A DNA stretch of 64,000 nt. Source: Acidobacteriota bacterium. GTDB lineage: Bacteria; Acidobacteriota; Thermoanaerobaculia; UBA5066. Each line of letters begins with the position of its first letter. Positions within the stretch are counted from its first letter, which is position 1. The translations under genes and the position numbers were made by a program. The notes beneath the pieces were generated by a model. It did not search any database. It was not told where the DNA came from and saw only the letters and a program-made list of their open reading frames with translations. Location of the stretch: contig RHKY01000001.1 of assembly GCA_008363385.1 (NCBI GenBank), forward strand, positions 186,001 through 250,000, read 5' to 3'. Below are positions 6,910 to 16,389 of this stretch, piece after piece.

Positions 6910-8391
6910 ATGGCGATCAAGACGGTGCTGTCGCTCGGCGAGGGGGTCCGGATCGAGGACGAGGGCGAGGACCGCGTCGCCTTCGTCTCGCCCCCCGCGG
7001 CCTTTCGCCATCGGCTCTCGCTGCGCCAGGTCACCCCGGGGCTGAGAGCAGCGCTCCAGCAGCTGTACGAGCCCGGCGCCTCCCGGGAGGCCCTGGCGGT
7101 GGCCGTCGCCGGCACGGACGGGTCCGCGGGGCTGGCGAAGCTCTTCCACTACCTCTCGAGTCTCGACGCGCTGGCGGTCCTCGACCGCCGGATCGAGACC
7201 GACGCGGGGCCGCTCGCGTCCCTCCATCCCGTCTCGCCGTTCCTGCGCTGGGACGACGCGAAGGCGGCCGCGGACCAGCGCTTCGTCCTCTCGCGGTTCG
7301 CTTGCGTCCGGAACGCCGGGGGAGGGCTCCTCCTCGAGTCGCCGCGCGGTCACGCGCAGGTGCGCCTCCTCGGCCGGGCCGCGGTGGACGCGCTCCACGA
7401 GCTGGCCCGGCCGCGCTCGGCGAAGGAGCTGGCCGGGGCCGTCCCCGGCCTCGACGAGGAGGGCGCCCTGGCGCTCCTGCGCGTCCTGGCCAACGCGGAG
7501 GCCGTGCTCCCGAGCCAGGACGGTTCGCTCCTCCCCGAGGACGCCGACCCCGTCCTGGCGCAGTGGGCCTTCCACGACATGCTCTTCCACACCCGCTCGC
7601 GGATGGGCCGGCACGCGGACCCGTACGGCGGGACCTTCCCGTTCAAGGGCGTCTTCGCGCCCCCTCCCGTCGTCAAGCCGACGGACGCCTCCGGGGCGAT
7701 CCCGCTGTACGTCCCCGACCTCGAGGCTCTGACGCGGACCGACCCGCCGTTCACGAGCGTCCTGGAGAAGCGGGCCTCCCTTCGCGACCACGGCGGGGAG
7801 CCGCTGACGCTCGAGCAGCTCGGCGAGTTCCTCTATCGCTCGGCCCGGGTCAAGGACCAGTCGTCCCGGGTCGACGTCAGCTTCCGGCCGTCGCCGAGCG
7901 CCGGGGCCCTTCACCCGCTCGAGGTCTACCCCCTGGTCGACCGCTGCCGCGGGCTCGAGCCCGGGCTCTACCACTACGACCCGAAGGGGCACGCCCTGCA
8001 TGCGGTCTCGGGGCCGACCGAGGCCGTCCGGACGCTCCTCCAGCTCGGGGGGATGACGGCGATGCTCCCCGGGCCGCCCCAGGTCCTCCTCGTGATCTCG
8101 GCCCGCTTCCAGCGGGTCCAGAACAAGTACCAGTCGGTCGCCTACTCGGCCGTCCTGAAGGACGTCGGGTGCCTCTACCAGACGATGTACCTGGTGGCCA
8201 CCGCTATGGGGCTGGCCCCGTGCGCGCTGGGCGGAGGGCACTCGGACCTCTTCGCGCAGGCCGCGGGCCTGGACTACTTCGCGGAGACGTCGGTGGGGGA
8301 GTTCGTCCTCGGCACCCTCGGTCCCGGGGGGAGCGAGGCGGCCCGCGGTGAGCGGTGGCACGCCCCTCGGCCCGGGCCGGGGCTGGGGTAG
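6910..8391 (+). CDS. SagB-type FMN-dependent peptide dehydrogenase
   Basis: The ATG at 6910 follows a GGGGAGGG site and gives 493 residues. The C-terminal half is a nitroreductase-fold SagB/ThcOx domain: RPSPSAGALHPLEVYP, then VAYSAVLKDVGCLYQ and LAPCALGGGHSDLF, ending in GEFVLGTLG. Family members use FMN to oxidise azolines to azoles in a RiPP. The N-terminal ~240 residues contain two winged-helix-like segments (about 1-95 and 120-205) that resemble recognition-element folds and may bind the leader. SagB normally works with a YcaO cyclodehydratase, but none is in the window; it may therefore act on another residue pair, or the partner is elsewhere. It is convergent with the TolC gene, stop codons abutting. 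Confidence 0.9.
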   Translation: MAIKTVLSLGEGVRIEDEGEDRVAFVSPPAAFRHRLSLRQVTPGLRAALQQLYEPGASREALAVAVAGTDGSAGLAKLFHYLSSLDALAVLDRRIETDAGPLASLHPVSPFLRWDDAKAAADQRFVLSRFACVRNAGGGLLLESPRGHAQVRLLGRAAVDALHELARPRSAKELAGAVPGLDEEGALALLRVLANAEAVLPSQDGSLLPEDADPVLAQWAFHDMLFHTRSRMGRHADPYGGTFPFKGVFAPPPVVKPTDASGAIPLYVPDLEALTRTDPPFTSVLEKRASLRDHGGEPLTLEQLGEFLYRSARVKDQSSRVDVSFRPSPSAGALHPLEVYPLVDRCRGLEPGLYHYDPKGHALHAVSGPTEAVRTLLQLGGMTAMLPGPPQVLLVISARFQRVQNKYQSVAYSAVLKDVGCLYQTMYLVATAMGLAPCALGGGHSDLFAQAAGLDYFAETSVGEFVLGTLGPGGSEAARGERWHAPRPGPGLG

Positions 8392-9945
8392 CTACGGGTC
8401 CGCGGGCAGCTGGTCCCGGCCGACGCCGTACCGCTCCCGGAGCGTGCCGACGGCCAGGGCGTAGCTCGTGATCGCCTGGGCCAGGTCGTAGCGGACCTGG
8501 ACGAGGACGAGCTCGGCGAGGGTGACGTCGTCCTCCATCTGCAGCAGCCGGAACGAGTCGACGAGACCCAGCTGGAGCTGCTTGCGCCCGGCCTCGTACT
8601 GCTGGCGGGCGAGCTCGAAGCTCAGCTCGGCCTGCTCGAGGCGGAGCCGGTTGGCCCTCACGCCCCTGTCGGCGGCCCTCACCTCGCTCCTCACGTCCGC
8701 CTCCGCCGACGCCAGCGCGAGCGAGCGGCGGCGCGACTCCCAGACGGACTGCAGGTGGGCTCCCCGCGCCGCCCGGTTCGACAGGGGGTACGAGAAGGCG
8801 ACGCCGACGCTCCAGTCGGAGCTCTCGACGTCCCCGGCCCGCGAGTTGGAGAAGAGCCGGAACGAGTCCGTCAGCCCCGTCCGGGTCGTGACCGAGCCCG
8901 TGAGCGACACCTCGGGGAGGAGGGCGTTGCGGGCGACGTCCTCCGCGAGGGCGCCCTGCTCCACCGCGAGCGAGAGCGCCCTCACGTCGCTGCGGCCCCG
9001 CAGGGCCGCGGCCTCGGCCTCCTCGAGGCCGGGGACCTCGGGAGGGGCCGCGAGCGGCGGCTCCGTCGGGCGCGAGGCGAACGCGGCGGCCCTCGGGGCG
9101 GCACCGTCGCCGTAGACGAGGAACAGGAGCCGGTCGGCCGCGTCCTGGCGCCTCCGGGAAGCCTCCGTCAGGGAGGTCAGGCGAGCCTGCACGCCGCGCC
9201 GGGCCGTGATCAGGTCCACCTCGGAGACGAGCTCCAGGGCCCTCATCCGCTGGTTCCTCTCGAGGAGCTCCTCGGCCCTCAGGTACGAATCGCGGGAGAG
9301 CCGCTCGACCGCCTCGGAGAGGCCGAGGGACCAGTAGGCGCTCTCGACCGCCGCGATCGTCTCCTCGAGCGCGCGGTCGAGCGACTCGCCGGCCGCCTTC
9401 GCCGACAGCCCGGCCAGCGTCACCGGGGCGCCCGCGTAGCGGGGCCCGGCCCCCTTCAGCAGCGGTTGCGACAGCGTCAGGCGGAGGGCCGTGGAGGCCG
9501 AGGGCTGGCTCTCCCCCGGGACCACGACCTGCGCGTTCTCCTGGTCCGACCACGAGTGGTCGAGCGCGAGGGCGTAGGAGGTGCTCAGGGGGAGGGCGCC
9601 GCCGACGCCGAGAGCGAGGGCCCGCCCGGAACGGCTCCCCGAGACCGGCGCTCCCTCTTCCACGAGGACGCTCGAGCGTCCCGTCGTCAGGGACGGCGCC
9701 GCGACGAGCCGCGGGTCGAAGATCCCTTTCGACGCCAGGAGGTCGGCGTCGACGCCCCGCTCGAAGGCGCGCGCCGACCGGAGGGCAAGGTTCGACCCGA
9801 TGGCGTCGCGCACCAGGTCGCGGAGGGCGAGCGGCTCGCCCGCGGGAGGGGCCGGATCCTCGGCCGCGCCGAGGGGGGGCGCCGCGAGCGCCCAGAGCGC
9901 CAGCGAGACGAGTACGGCCCGACTCAGAATCCCCTCCTGGCCCAC
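8392..9945 (-). CDS. TolC-like outer-membrane efflux protein
   Basis: A 517-residue outer-membrane efflux protein of the TolC family. It has a hydrophobic signal peptide near the start (AVLVSLALWALAAPPLGAA) and two long heptad-rich helical repeats (around EETIAAVESAYWSLGLSEAV and AELVLVQVRYDLAQAITSY). The start is uncertain: GTG at 9945 is the best in-frame candidate; no ATG precedes the signal peptide. It would form the outer-membrane channel for the HlyD-like adaptor and ABC exporter encoded divergently from it, giving a complete type I secretion-like path across both membranes. The extended minus-strand frame beyond 9945 is antisense to the exporter genes and is not coding. Confidence 0.88.
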   Translation of the reverse strand: MGQEGILSRAVLVSLALWALAAPPLGAAEDPAPPAGEPLALRDLVRDAIGSNLALRSARAFERGVDADLLASKGIFDPRLVAAPSLTTGRSSVLVEEGAPVSGSRSGRALALGVGGALPLSTSYALALDHSWSDQENAQVVVPGESQPSASTALRLTLSQPLLKGAGPRYAGAPVTLAGLSAKAAGESLDRALEETIAAVESAYWSLGLSEAVERLSRDSYLRAEELLERNQRMRALELVSEVDLITARRGVQARLTSLTEASRRRQDAADRLLFLVYGDGAAPRAAAFASRPTEPPLAAPPEVPGLEEAEAAALRGRSDVRALSLAVEQGALAEDVARNALLPEVSLTGSVTTRTGLTDSFRLFSNSRAGDVESSDWSVGVAFSYPLSNRAARGAHLQSVWESRRRSLALASAEADVRSEVRAADRGVRANRLRLEQAELSFELARQQYEAGRKQLQLGLVDSFRLLQMEDDVTLAELVLVQVRYDLAQAITSYALAVGTLRERYGVGRDQLPADP

Positions 9946-9954
9946 ATCGAGAGC

Positions 9955-9987
9955 TTGCGCCTCCGTCGACGGACATCCTAATATAAG
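9955..9987. promoter_or_regulatory. AT-rich divergent promoter region, tolC-like/hlyD-like
   Basis: The gap between the divergent channel and adaptor genes holds the only AT-rich patch nearby, CCTAATATAAGT (9977-9988). TTGCGC (9955-9960) followed after 18 bases by TAATAT gives a weak plus-strand promoter. The same patch reads TTATAT on the minus strand. Assignment of each box is tentative. Confidence 0.35.
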
Positions 9988-10035
9988 TCCAACGCTCTCC
10001 GTTACTTGGCTCACCTTCGCGGAGGCCACCAGCCG

Positions 10036-11271
10036 ATGTTCCGAAAAGCCGCCCTGGCCAAGCTCTCGAGCCCGGAGCAGCTGGACAGCCTCATGCAGGT
10101 GACGACGCCGAAGGGCTGGCTGACGCTGGTCGGGCTCCTCGTCCTCGTCCTCGGCGGGGTCGCCTGGGGGCTCCTCGGCCGAACGGCGGAGCGGATCAGC
10201 GGCGCGGGGATCCTCCTGCGGGAGGGAGGCATCTTCGCCATCGAGTCGAGGGGGACCGGCATCGTCGAGGCCGTCCTCGTGAACGTCGGCGACGAGGTGA
10301 GGTCGGGACAGGTCGTCGTGAGGGTCTCGCAGCCGGAGCTCGAGCAGGAGCTTCGCCAGAACGAGGCCCTCCTGGCCGAGCTCCGGACCAACAGCAGCCG
10401 CTCCGCCGAGCTGATCGAGCGGAGCCGGGACGCCGAGCTGAAGGCGCTGGCCGCGGAGCGGGGCCGGCTCTCCCGGGACACGGAGGCCCTCGCCAACCGG
10501 ATCGCGTTCCTGGAAGCGCGGCTGAAGGCCCAGTCCGAGGCGCTCGACCAGGGGCTCATCACGCGAGACGTCCGGCAGGCGACGGCCCAGGAGCTCGACG
10601 CGGCGCGCTCGACGCTGATCGCCCACCAGGCCGAGAAGGCACAGCTCGACGCCCGCGAGGCCCAGGTGCGCAACACCGCGGACCAGAGCGGGTTCGGCCT
10701 GGAGCAGGCGGTCCGGCGCACCGAGCGGCAGATCCAGCAGGTGAAGCGGCGCCTGGAGGAGGGGACCCAGGTGCTCGCGGCCTACTCGGGGAAGGTCGTC
10801 AGCCGCCTCGTCGACGCCGGGCAGGAGGTGCGGCAGGGAGCGCCCGTCCTCTTCGTCGAGCTCTCGAGCCGGCCGCTGCAGGCCGTGGCGTTCATCCCGC
10901 TCCAGGGAGCCCGGGTGAAGCCGGGGATGACCGTCCAGATGTCGCCCGAGGGGATCACGTGGGAGGAGTTCGGCTACATGCTCGGCGACGTGATCTCCGT
11001 CACGCAGGGCCCCGCGAACCCGGACGCCATGAACCGCGTCCTGAGGAACCCGCAGCTCGTCCAGCAGTTCACGACCGCGGGGAGCGTCTACGAGACGAGG
11101 ATCCGGCTCCGGCTGGACCTGGCGACCCCGAGCGGCTTCGCCTGGACGAGCCGCCAGGGGCCGCCGATCCGTTTCGGCAGCGGCACCCTGCTCCGGGTCC
11201 AGATCCCGGTCGACGAGAAGCGCCCGATCGAGCTCGTGATCCCCACCCTCCGCAGATGGGTCGGCGTCTAG
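10036..11271 (+). CDS. HlyD-like membrane fusion protein, NHLM type
   Basis: The ATG at 10036 (GCGGAGG upstream) gives 411 residues. A single N-terminal membrane segment (WLTLVGLLVLVLGGVAWGLLG) is followed by a lipoyl/barrel half (GTGIVEAVLVNVGDEVRSGQVV), a long coiled coil rich in Glu, Arg and Leu (about residues 95-250), and the second lipoyl half with a beta-barrel (KVVSRLVDAGQEVRQGAPVL). This is the periplasmic adaptor layout of the NHLM bacteriocin export systems. It links the inner-membrane ABC exporter, encoded 15 bases downstream, to the TolC-like channel encoded upstream on the other strand. Confidence 0.9.
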   Translation: MFRKAALAKLSSPEQLDSLMQVTTPKGWLTLVGLLVLVLGGVAWGLLGRTAERISGAGILLREGGIFAIESRGTGIVEAVLVNVGDEVRSGQVVVRVSQPELEQELRQNEALLAELRTNSSRSAELIERSRDAELKALAAERGRLSRDTEALANRIAFLEARLKAQSEALDQGLITRDVRQATAQELDAARSTLIAHQAEKAQLDAREAQVRNTADQSGFGLEQAVRRTERQIQQVKRRLEEGTQVLAAYSGKVVSRLVDAGQEVRQGAPVLFVELSSRPLQAVAFIPLQGARVKPGMTVQMSPEGITWEEFGYMLGDVISVTQGPANPDAMNRVLRNPQLVQQFTTAGSVYETRIRLRLDLATPSGFAWTSRQGPPIRFGSGTLLRVQIPVDEKRPIELVIPTLRRWVGV

Positions 11272-11286
11272 GGAGCGCGGACGGCC

Positions 11287-13467
11287 GTGGCTGAGCCGGC
11301 ACGGCCCGCCCGGCGCCCGGGACCGCGCCGCCGGACCCCGACGGTCCTCCAGATGGAGGACGTCGAGTGCGGGGCCGCCGCCCTGACGAGCCTCCTCGGC
11401 TACCACGGGCGCTTCGTCTCGCTGGAGCAGATGCGCGTCGAGTGCGGCGTCTCGCGCGACGGCTCGAAGGCCTCGAACGTCCTGAAGGCCGCGCGGAAGA
11501 TGGGCCTGAAGGCCAAGGGCGAGCAGCGGGACGTGGACGCGCTCGCCGAGCTCCAGATGCCCGTGATCGTCTTCTGGAACTTCAACCACTTCCTCGTCCT
11601 GGAGGGCTGGGAGAAGGGGCGCTTCTACCTCAACGACCCCGCCTGCGGGCCGAGGTCGGTGACCGAGGAGGAGTTCGCCGGGGCCTACACGGGCGTCGTC
11701 CTCTCGTTCGCCCCGACGCCGGAGTTCCAGAAGGGGGGCGAGAGGCCGAGCCTCCTCTCCTCCCTGTCGAAGCGGGTCGGGGCGAGGGAGGCCTTCGCGT
11801 TCGTGGGGGTCGCCGGCCTGGCCCTCGTCGTCCCGGGCCTCGTCATCCCCACCTTCTCCCGGATCTTCGTCGACTCCGTCCTGATCTCGGGCCAGCACGA
11901 CTGGTGGCGGCCGCTGCTCGTCGCGATGGCCGTCACGGCGCTCGTCCGCGGCGCCCTCTCCTGGATCCAGGGGAAGGCCCTCGTCCGGCTGGAGGCGCGG
12001 CTCTCCGTCACGAGCTCGGCGACGTTCCTGTGGCACATCCTGAGGCTCCCGGTCGAGTTCTACTCGCAGCGGTACGGGGGCGAGGTCAGCTCCCGCGTTC
12101 AGCTGAACGAGAGGGTCGCCGAGTTCCTCTCGACGCAGCTGGTGGCCCGCGCCGTCGACGCCGTGATGGTGCTCTTCTTCGCCCTCCTGATGTTCAGCTA
12201 CGACTGGCTGCTGCCCCTCGTCGGCATCGCGGCCGTGGCGATCCTGGCGGGCGTCACGGTCCTGGTGAACCGCCGGCGGGTCGACGGCAACCGCCGGCTG
12301 ATCGCCGAGGAGGGGAAGGCGACCGGCGCGCTCATGGGCGGACTGGCCACCATCGAGACGCTGAAGGCGTCCGCCGGGGAGACGGACCTGTTCGCGCGCT
12401 GGGCCGGCTACCAGGCCAAGTTCATCAACAGCGGTCAGGAGCTGGCGACGACGACGCAGCTCTTCCTCACGATGCCGCCCTTCCTGGTCAACGTGGCCGA
12501 GGCCGTCGTCCTCGGGATCGGCGCGTACCGCGTCATCCAGGGGGAGCTGACGCTCGGCATGCTGGTCGCCTTCCAGAGCCTCATGTCGGCGTTCACGACG
12601 CCGGTCCAGAACCTCGTCAGCCTCGCGGGGAACCTGCAGGAGATCGAGGGGCAGATGAACCGGCTCGACGACGTCCTCGACTACCGGCCGGACCCCAGGA
12701 CCGAGGAGGGCGGCCGGGAGGAGCCCGCGGGCACGCGGACGAAGCTGTCGGGGCGGCTGGGGATCGACGAGGTGACGTTCGGCTACTCCCGGCTGGACAA
12801 GCCGCTGATCGAGGGCCTCACGGTGCACCTCGAGCCGGGGCAGAGGGTGGCGTTCGTGGGGCCGTCCGGCTCGGGGAAGTCGACGCTCGCCAAGCTCGTG
12901 ACCGGGCTCTACGAGCCCTGGAGCGGGCGCGTGCTCTTCGACGGCCGCCCCCACCGCGACGTCCCCCGCCAGGTCTTCGCCAACTCCGTGGCGTTCGTCG
13001 ACCAGGACATCGCGATGTTCGGCGGCACGATCCGGGACAACCTGACGCTCTGGGACCGCACGATCCCGGAGACGGCGGTCATCCAGGCCTGCAAGGACGC
13101 CTGCATCCACGACGAGATCACCGCTCGCGAGGGGGGCTACGAAGCGCCCGTCGACGAGGGCGGGAGGAACTTCAGCGGCGGGCAGCGGCAGCGGATGGAG
13201 ATCGCGCGCGCGCTGGTCGGGAACCCCAGGATCCTCGTCCTGGACGAGGCGACGTCGGCCCTCGACACGGTGACCGAGCAGCAGATCGACCGGAACCTGC
13301 GCCGGAGGGGCTGCACCTGCATCATCGTCGCCCACCGCCTCTCCACGATCCGGGACGCCGACGAGATCCTGGTCCTGGAACGGGGCCGGATCGTCCAGCG
13401 GGGGTCGCACGAGACGCTGGTGGGGGACGAGGGGGGCCTCTACCGGATGCTGGTGGAGCAGACCTGA
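11287..13467 (+). CDS. NHLM-type ABC exporter with C39 leader peptidase
   Basis: GTG start, 726 residues. The N-terminal C39 peptidase domain has its full catalytic set: Gln22, Cys28 (DVECGAAA), His101 (FNHFLVLEG) and Asp117 (LNDPA). Six membrane helices follow (about residues 165-430), then a nucleotide-binding domain with Walker A GPSGSGKST, signature FSGGQRQR and Walker B ILVLDEATSALD. Such proteins cut a leader peptide after a double glycine and export the core. The precursor in this locus carries Gly48-Gly49 just before its Cys-containing tail. The stop codon overlaps the start of the second ABC gene (TGATG). Confidence 0.95.
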   Translation: MAEPARPARRPGPRRRTPTVLQMEDVECGAAALTSLLGYHGRFVSLEQMRVECGVSRDGSKASNVLKAARKMGLKAKGEQRDVDALAELQMPVIVFWNFNHFLVLEGWEKGRFYLNDPACGPRSVTEEEFAGAYTGVVLSFAPTPEFQKGGERPSLLSSLSKRVGAREAFAFVGVAGLALVVPGLVIPTFSRIFVDSVLISGQHDWWRPLLVAMAVTALVRGALSWIQGKALVRLEARLSVTSSATFLWHILRLPVEFYSQRYGGEVSSRVQLNERVAEFLSTQLVARAVDAVMVLFFALLMFSYDWLLPLVGIAAVAILAGVTVLVNRRRVDGNRRLIAEEGKATGALMGGLATIETLKASAGETDLFARWAGYQAKFINSGQELATTTQLFLTMPPFLVNVAEAVVLGIGAYRVIQGELTLGMLVAFQSLMSAFTTPVQNLVSLAGNLQEIEGQMNRLDDVLDYRPDPRTEEGGREEPAGTRTKLSGRLGIDEVTFGYSRLDKPLIEGLTVHLEPGQRVAFVGPSGSGKSTLAKLVTGLYEPWSGRVLFDGRPHRDVPRQVFANSVAFVDQDIAMFGGTIRDNLTLWDRTIPETAVIQACKDACIHDEITAREGGYEAPVDEGGRNFSGGQRQRMEIARALVGNPRILVLDEATSALDTVTEQQIDRNLRRRGCTCIIVAHRLSTIRDADEILVLERGRIVQRGSHETLVGDEGGLYRMLVEQT

Positions 13468-16358
13468 TGCCGGCCTGGAAACCGAGGGGAGGGGTGGCGG
13501 AGGAGCGCGCGGCGAACGCGCCGATCGCGCTCGACGACCCCGACGACGTCTTCTACGTCGAGCGGGGGAGCGTCGACGTCTTCTCGGTCCCCAACGTCCC
13601 TCCCGGCTCGCCACCGGGCGCGCGGCGGTTCCTCTGGACGATCGAGCCGGACGAGCTGCTGCTCGGCTTCGACCCGGCCCCGCCCGGCGAGGGCCACGCC
13701 TTCGTGGCCGTGTGCAGCCCCGGGACGCGCCTGCTCCGGGTCCCCCGGCAGGCCCTGGAGGAGGAGTTCCGGAGGAACGAGGCGCTCGTCCTGTCCGTCG
13801 TCGAGAGCTTCGTGGCCCGCCTCGCCGACGCCATGGTCCTCCGGCCGCAGCTCGACGAGGTCCTGGAGAGGAGCGACGACGTGGGGCTCGACCCGGGCCG
13901 GACGGCAGGGACGCTGACCGAGGTGCTGTGGGTGGAGCACCTCGGCGGCACGTCCAGCCTCGGGGGCCTCTCGAGCGTCGTCTTCGGCCCCGAGGACCCG
14001 CCGATCCCGATGGGGAAGGGGATGTGGCTCGAGGGGGGGCCCGGGGGGGCGCGCCTGCGCGTGCTCGACACCGGGGCCTGCCTGCGGGCGGGCGGCGCGT
14101 TCGCCGGCTTCGCGAGGCTCCGCACGGTCTTCCACGGCTTCGCGGAGCGCGTCGCCGAGCTGGAGGAGCAGCGGGAGCAGGCACGGCTGGACCGAAAGGC
14201 CGCCGCCGAGGACCAGATGCGCTCGCGGGGCCTCACGGGGCTCGCCGGCATCCTGACCGAGGCGGCGCCGCTCGAGGCGGTCGTCGGAGACGCGGGGGAC
14301 GCGCTCGTGAGGGCCTGCCGGATCGTCGGGGACCGCGACGGCATCGCCTTCAAGCCGCCGCCGAAGTGGGAGACCCAGAGCCGGGCCCGCGACCCGCTCG
14401 CCGCGCTCTGCCGGGCCTCGCGGGTCCGCTGCCGCCGCGTCACGCTCCGGGGGGAGTGGTGGAGGCACGACTGCGGCAACCTCCTGGGGTTCGTGGACAG
14501 GACCGAGGCCCCCGTCGCGCTGCTCCACGGACGGCGCGGCTACGAGCTGGTGGACCCCGCCACGATGGCGCGAAGTCCCCTGACCCGAGACCTCGCCGCG
14601 ACCCTGAACTGGGAGGCCTACGTCTTCTACAGGGCCCTGCCGGACGCGAAGGTGGACGGCCGGGGCCTCGTGCAGCGGGTCTGGGCGGAGGCGCGGCCGG
14701 ACATCCGCTTCGTCCTGGGCCTCGCGCTGGCGAGCGGCGTCCTGTCGCTCCTGGTCCCGGTCGCCACGGAGCACATGCTGGGCATGATCGTCCCGGCGGC
14801 CCTCACGACGCGGGTCTGGACGCTGATGCTCGGGCTGATCGCGGTCCACGTCGGCGTGGCGCTCTTCAACCTGACGCGGGCGTTCGCCCTCGTGAGGCTG
14901 GAGGGGCGGGCGAACGCTTCCCTGCAGTCCGCCGTCGTCGACCGCCTCCTCGCGCTGCCGGTGCCCTTCTTCAGGGACAACCCGGTGGGCGAGCTCGCGA
15001 TGCGGGCCCTCTCCGTCAACGCCGCCCGGGCCGTCGTCACGGGCGCCGCCCCCGTGAGCGTCCTGGCGGGCGTCTTCTCGGTCGTCTACCTGGCCCTCCT
15101 CGTGGCCTACGACTGGCGCCTGGCCGGGGTGGCCCTCGTCGTCGTGGTCGGGTCGGCGGCCTTCGTGGTCGTCCTCGCGGGGCGCGCCGTCGAGCTCCAG
15201 CGGGCCAGCCTCGCCGTCCGCGGGAAGGTCGGGGCGCTCGTCTTCCAGATGATCACCGGGATCGCCAAGCTCCGCGTCGCGGCGGCCGAGTCCCGGCTCT
15301 TCGCGAGGTGGGCCGAGGGCTTCCGGGAGCAGTCGGAGCTGAACCTCCGCCTGCGCGAGTACCAGAACGCCATCCGGGTCTTCGGCGACCTCCTCCCGCT
15401 GGTGTCGTCGCTGCTCCTCTTCGCGGCCGCCGGCCACCTCGCCGGCGCCGGCCGGGCTATCGACACGGCGACGTTCATCGCGTTCAACGCCGCCTACGGC
15501 TCGCTCTTCGCGGCCCTCGTCTGCCTGAGCGACACGGTGGTCCAGATCATGAGCGTGCCGCCGATCGTCGAGCGCGCGAGCCCCATCCTCGAGGCCGTGC
15601 CCGAGGTGGAGCTGACCAAGCCCGACCCGGGCGCGTTGACCGGCCGCATCGAGGTCTGCCACGTCACCTTCGCCTACAAGAAGGACGGCCCGCTCGTGCT
15701 CGACGACGTATCTCTCGAGGCCAGGCCCGGCGAGTTCGTCGCCGTGGTGGGGCCCTCGGGCTCGGGCAAGTCGACGCTCCTTCGCACGCTCCTCGGCTTC
15801 GAGACGCCCGACGGAGGCGTCCTCTACTACGACGGGCAGGACCTCGCCGCCGTCGACCTCTCGGCGGTGCGCAGCCAGATGGGCGTCGTCCTCCAGAACA
15901 GCAGCCTCCTGGCCGGGACCATCTTCGACAACATCGTCGGCTCGGCGCCCCTCTCGATCGAGGACGCCTGGGCGGCCGCGGACATGGCCGGCCTCTCCGC
16001 CGACGTCAGGGCGCTTCCGATGGGGATGCACACGATCGTCTCCGAGGGCGGGGGGAACCTCTCGGGGGGACAGCGGCAGCGGCTCCTGATCGCCCGGGCG
16101 CTCGTCCGCAAGCCGCGCATCCTCTTCTTCGACGAGGCGACGAGCGCGCTGGACAACCGCGTGCAGGAGCAGGTGAGCCGCAGCCTGGAGCGCCTGAACG
16201 CCACGCGCGTCGTCATCGCCCATCGCCTGTCGACGATCCGCAACGCGGACCGGATCTACGTGATGCAGGGCGGGAAGGTCGTCCAGAGCGGGTCCTACGA
16301 CGAGCTGGCGGCGAGGCCGGGCCTCTTCGCCGAGCTCATGGCCCGCCAGGTGCTCTAG
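13467..16358 (+). CDS. Second NHLM-type ABC transporter protein with N-terminal sensor-like domain
   Basis: The ATG at 13467 overlaps the previous stop and gives 963 residues. The first ~400 residues have no peptidase motif; they begin with a beta-rich, cyclic-nucleotide-domain-like part (DDVFYVERGSVDVFSV) and continue with a region of unknown function, as in the second ABC subunit of NHLM systems. A six-helix membrane domain (about 420-700) follows, then an intact nucleotide-binding domain: GPSGSGKST, NLSGGQRQR and RILFFDEATSALD. Both ABC proteins therefore look ATP-competent and may form a heterodimer, with the C39 protein contributing leader cleavage. Confidence 0.92.
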   Translation: MPAWKPRGGVAEERAANAPIALDDPDDVFYVERGSVDVFSVPNVPPGSPPGARRFLWTIEPDELLLGFDPAPPGEGHAFVAVCSPGTRLLRVPRQALEEEFRRNEALVLSVVESFVARLADAMVLRPQLDEVLERSDDVGLDPGRTAGTLTEVLWVEHLGGTSSLGGLSSVVFGPEDPPIPMGKGMWLEGGPGGARLRVLDTGACLRAGGAFAGFARLRTVFHGFAERVAELEEQREQARLDRKAAAEDQMRSRGLTGLAGILTEAAPLEAVVGDAGDALVRACRIVGDRDGIAFKPPPKWETQSRARDPLAALCRASRVRCRRVTLRGEWWRHDCGNLLGFVDRTEAPVALLHGRRGYELVDPATMARSPLTRDLAATLNWEAYVFYRALPDAKVDGRGLVQRVWAEARPDIRFVLGLALASGVLSLLVPVATEHMLGMIVPAALTTRVWTLMLGLIAVHVGVALFNLTRAFALVRLEGRANASLQSAVVDRLLALPVPFFRDNPVGELAMRALSVNAARAVVTGAAPVSVLAGVFSVVYLALLVAYDWRLAGVALVVVVGSAAFVVVLAGRAVELQRASLAVRGKVGALVFQMITGIAKLRVAAAESRLFARWAEGFREQSELNLRLREYQNAIRVFGDLLPLVSSLLLFAAAGHLAGAGRAIDTATFIAFNAAYGSLFAALVCLSDTVVQIMSVPPIVERASPILEAVPEVELTKPDPGALTGRIEVCHVTFAYKKDGPLVLDDVSLEARPGEFVAVVGPSGSGKSTLLRTLLGFETPDGGVLYYDGQDLAAVDLSAVRSQMGVVLQNSSLLAGTIFDNIVGSAPLSIEDAWAAADMAGLSADVRALPMGMHTIVSEGGGNLSGGQRQRLLIARALVRKPRILFFDEATSALDNRVQEQVSRSLERLNATRVVIAHRLSTIRNADRIYVMQGGKVVQSGSYDELAARPGLFAELMARQVL

Positions 16359-16389
16359 GGGTCGGGGTCGACCGGGAGGAGGCTGGGAC

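Noticed and set aside
4105-8361. Minus-strand ORF of 1418 codons
   Set aside because: It lies opposite the C25 peptidase and SagB genes, whose motifs are intact; its translation is Arg/Asp/Gly-rich and has no domain.
11367-13466. Upstream part of the second ABC frame
   Set aside because: It is in another frame of the C39-ABC gene and low in complexity; the real start is the ATG at 13467 in the TGATG overlap.
9946-14184. N-terminal extension of the TolC frame
   Set aside because: It is antisense to the adaptor and exporter genes; only 8392-9945 has TolC character and a signal peptide.
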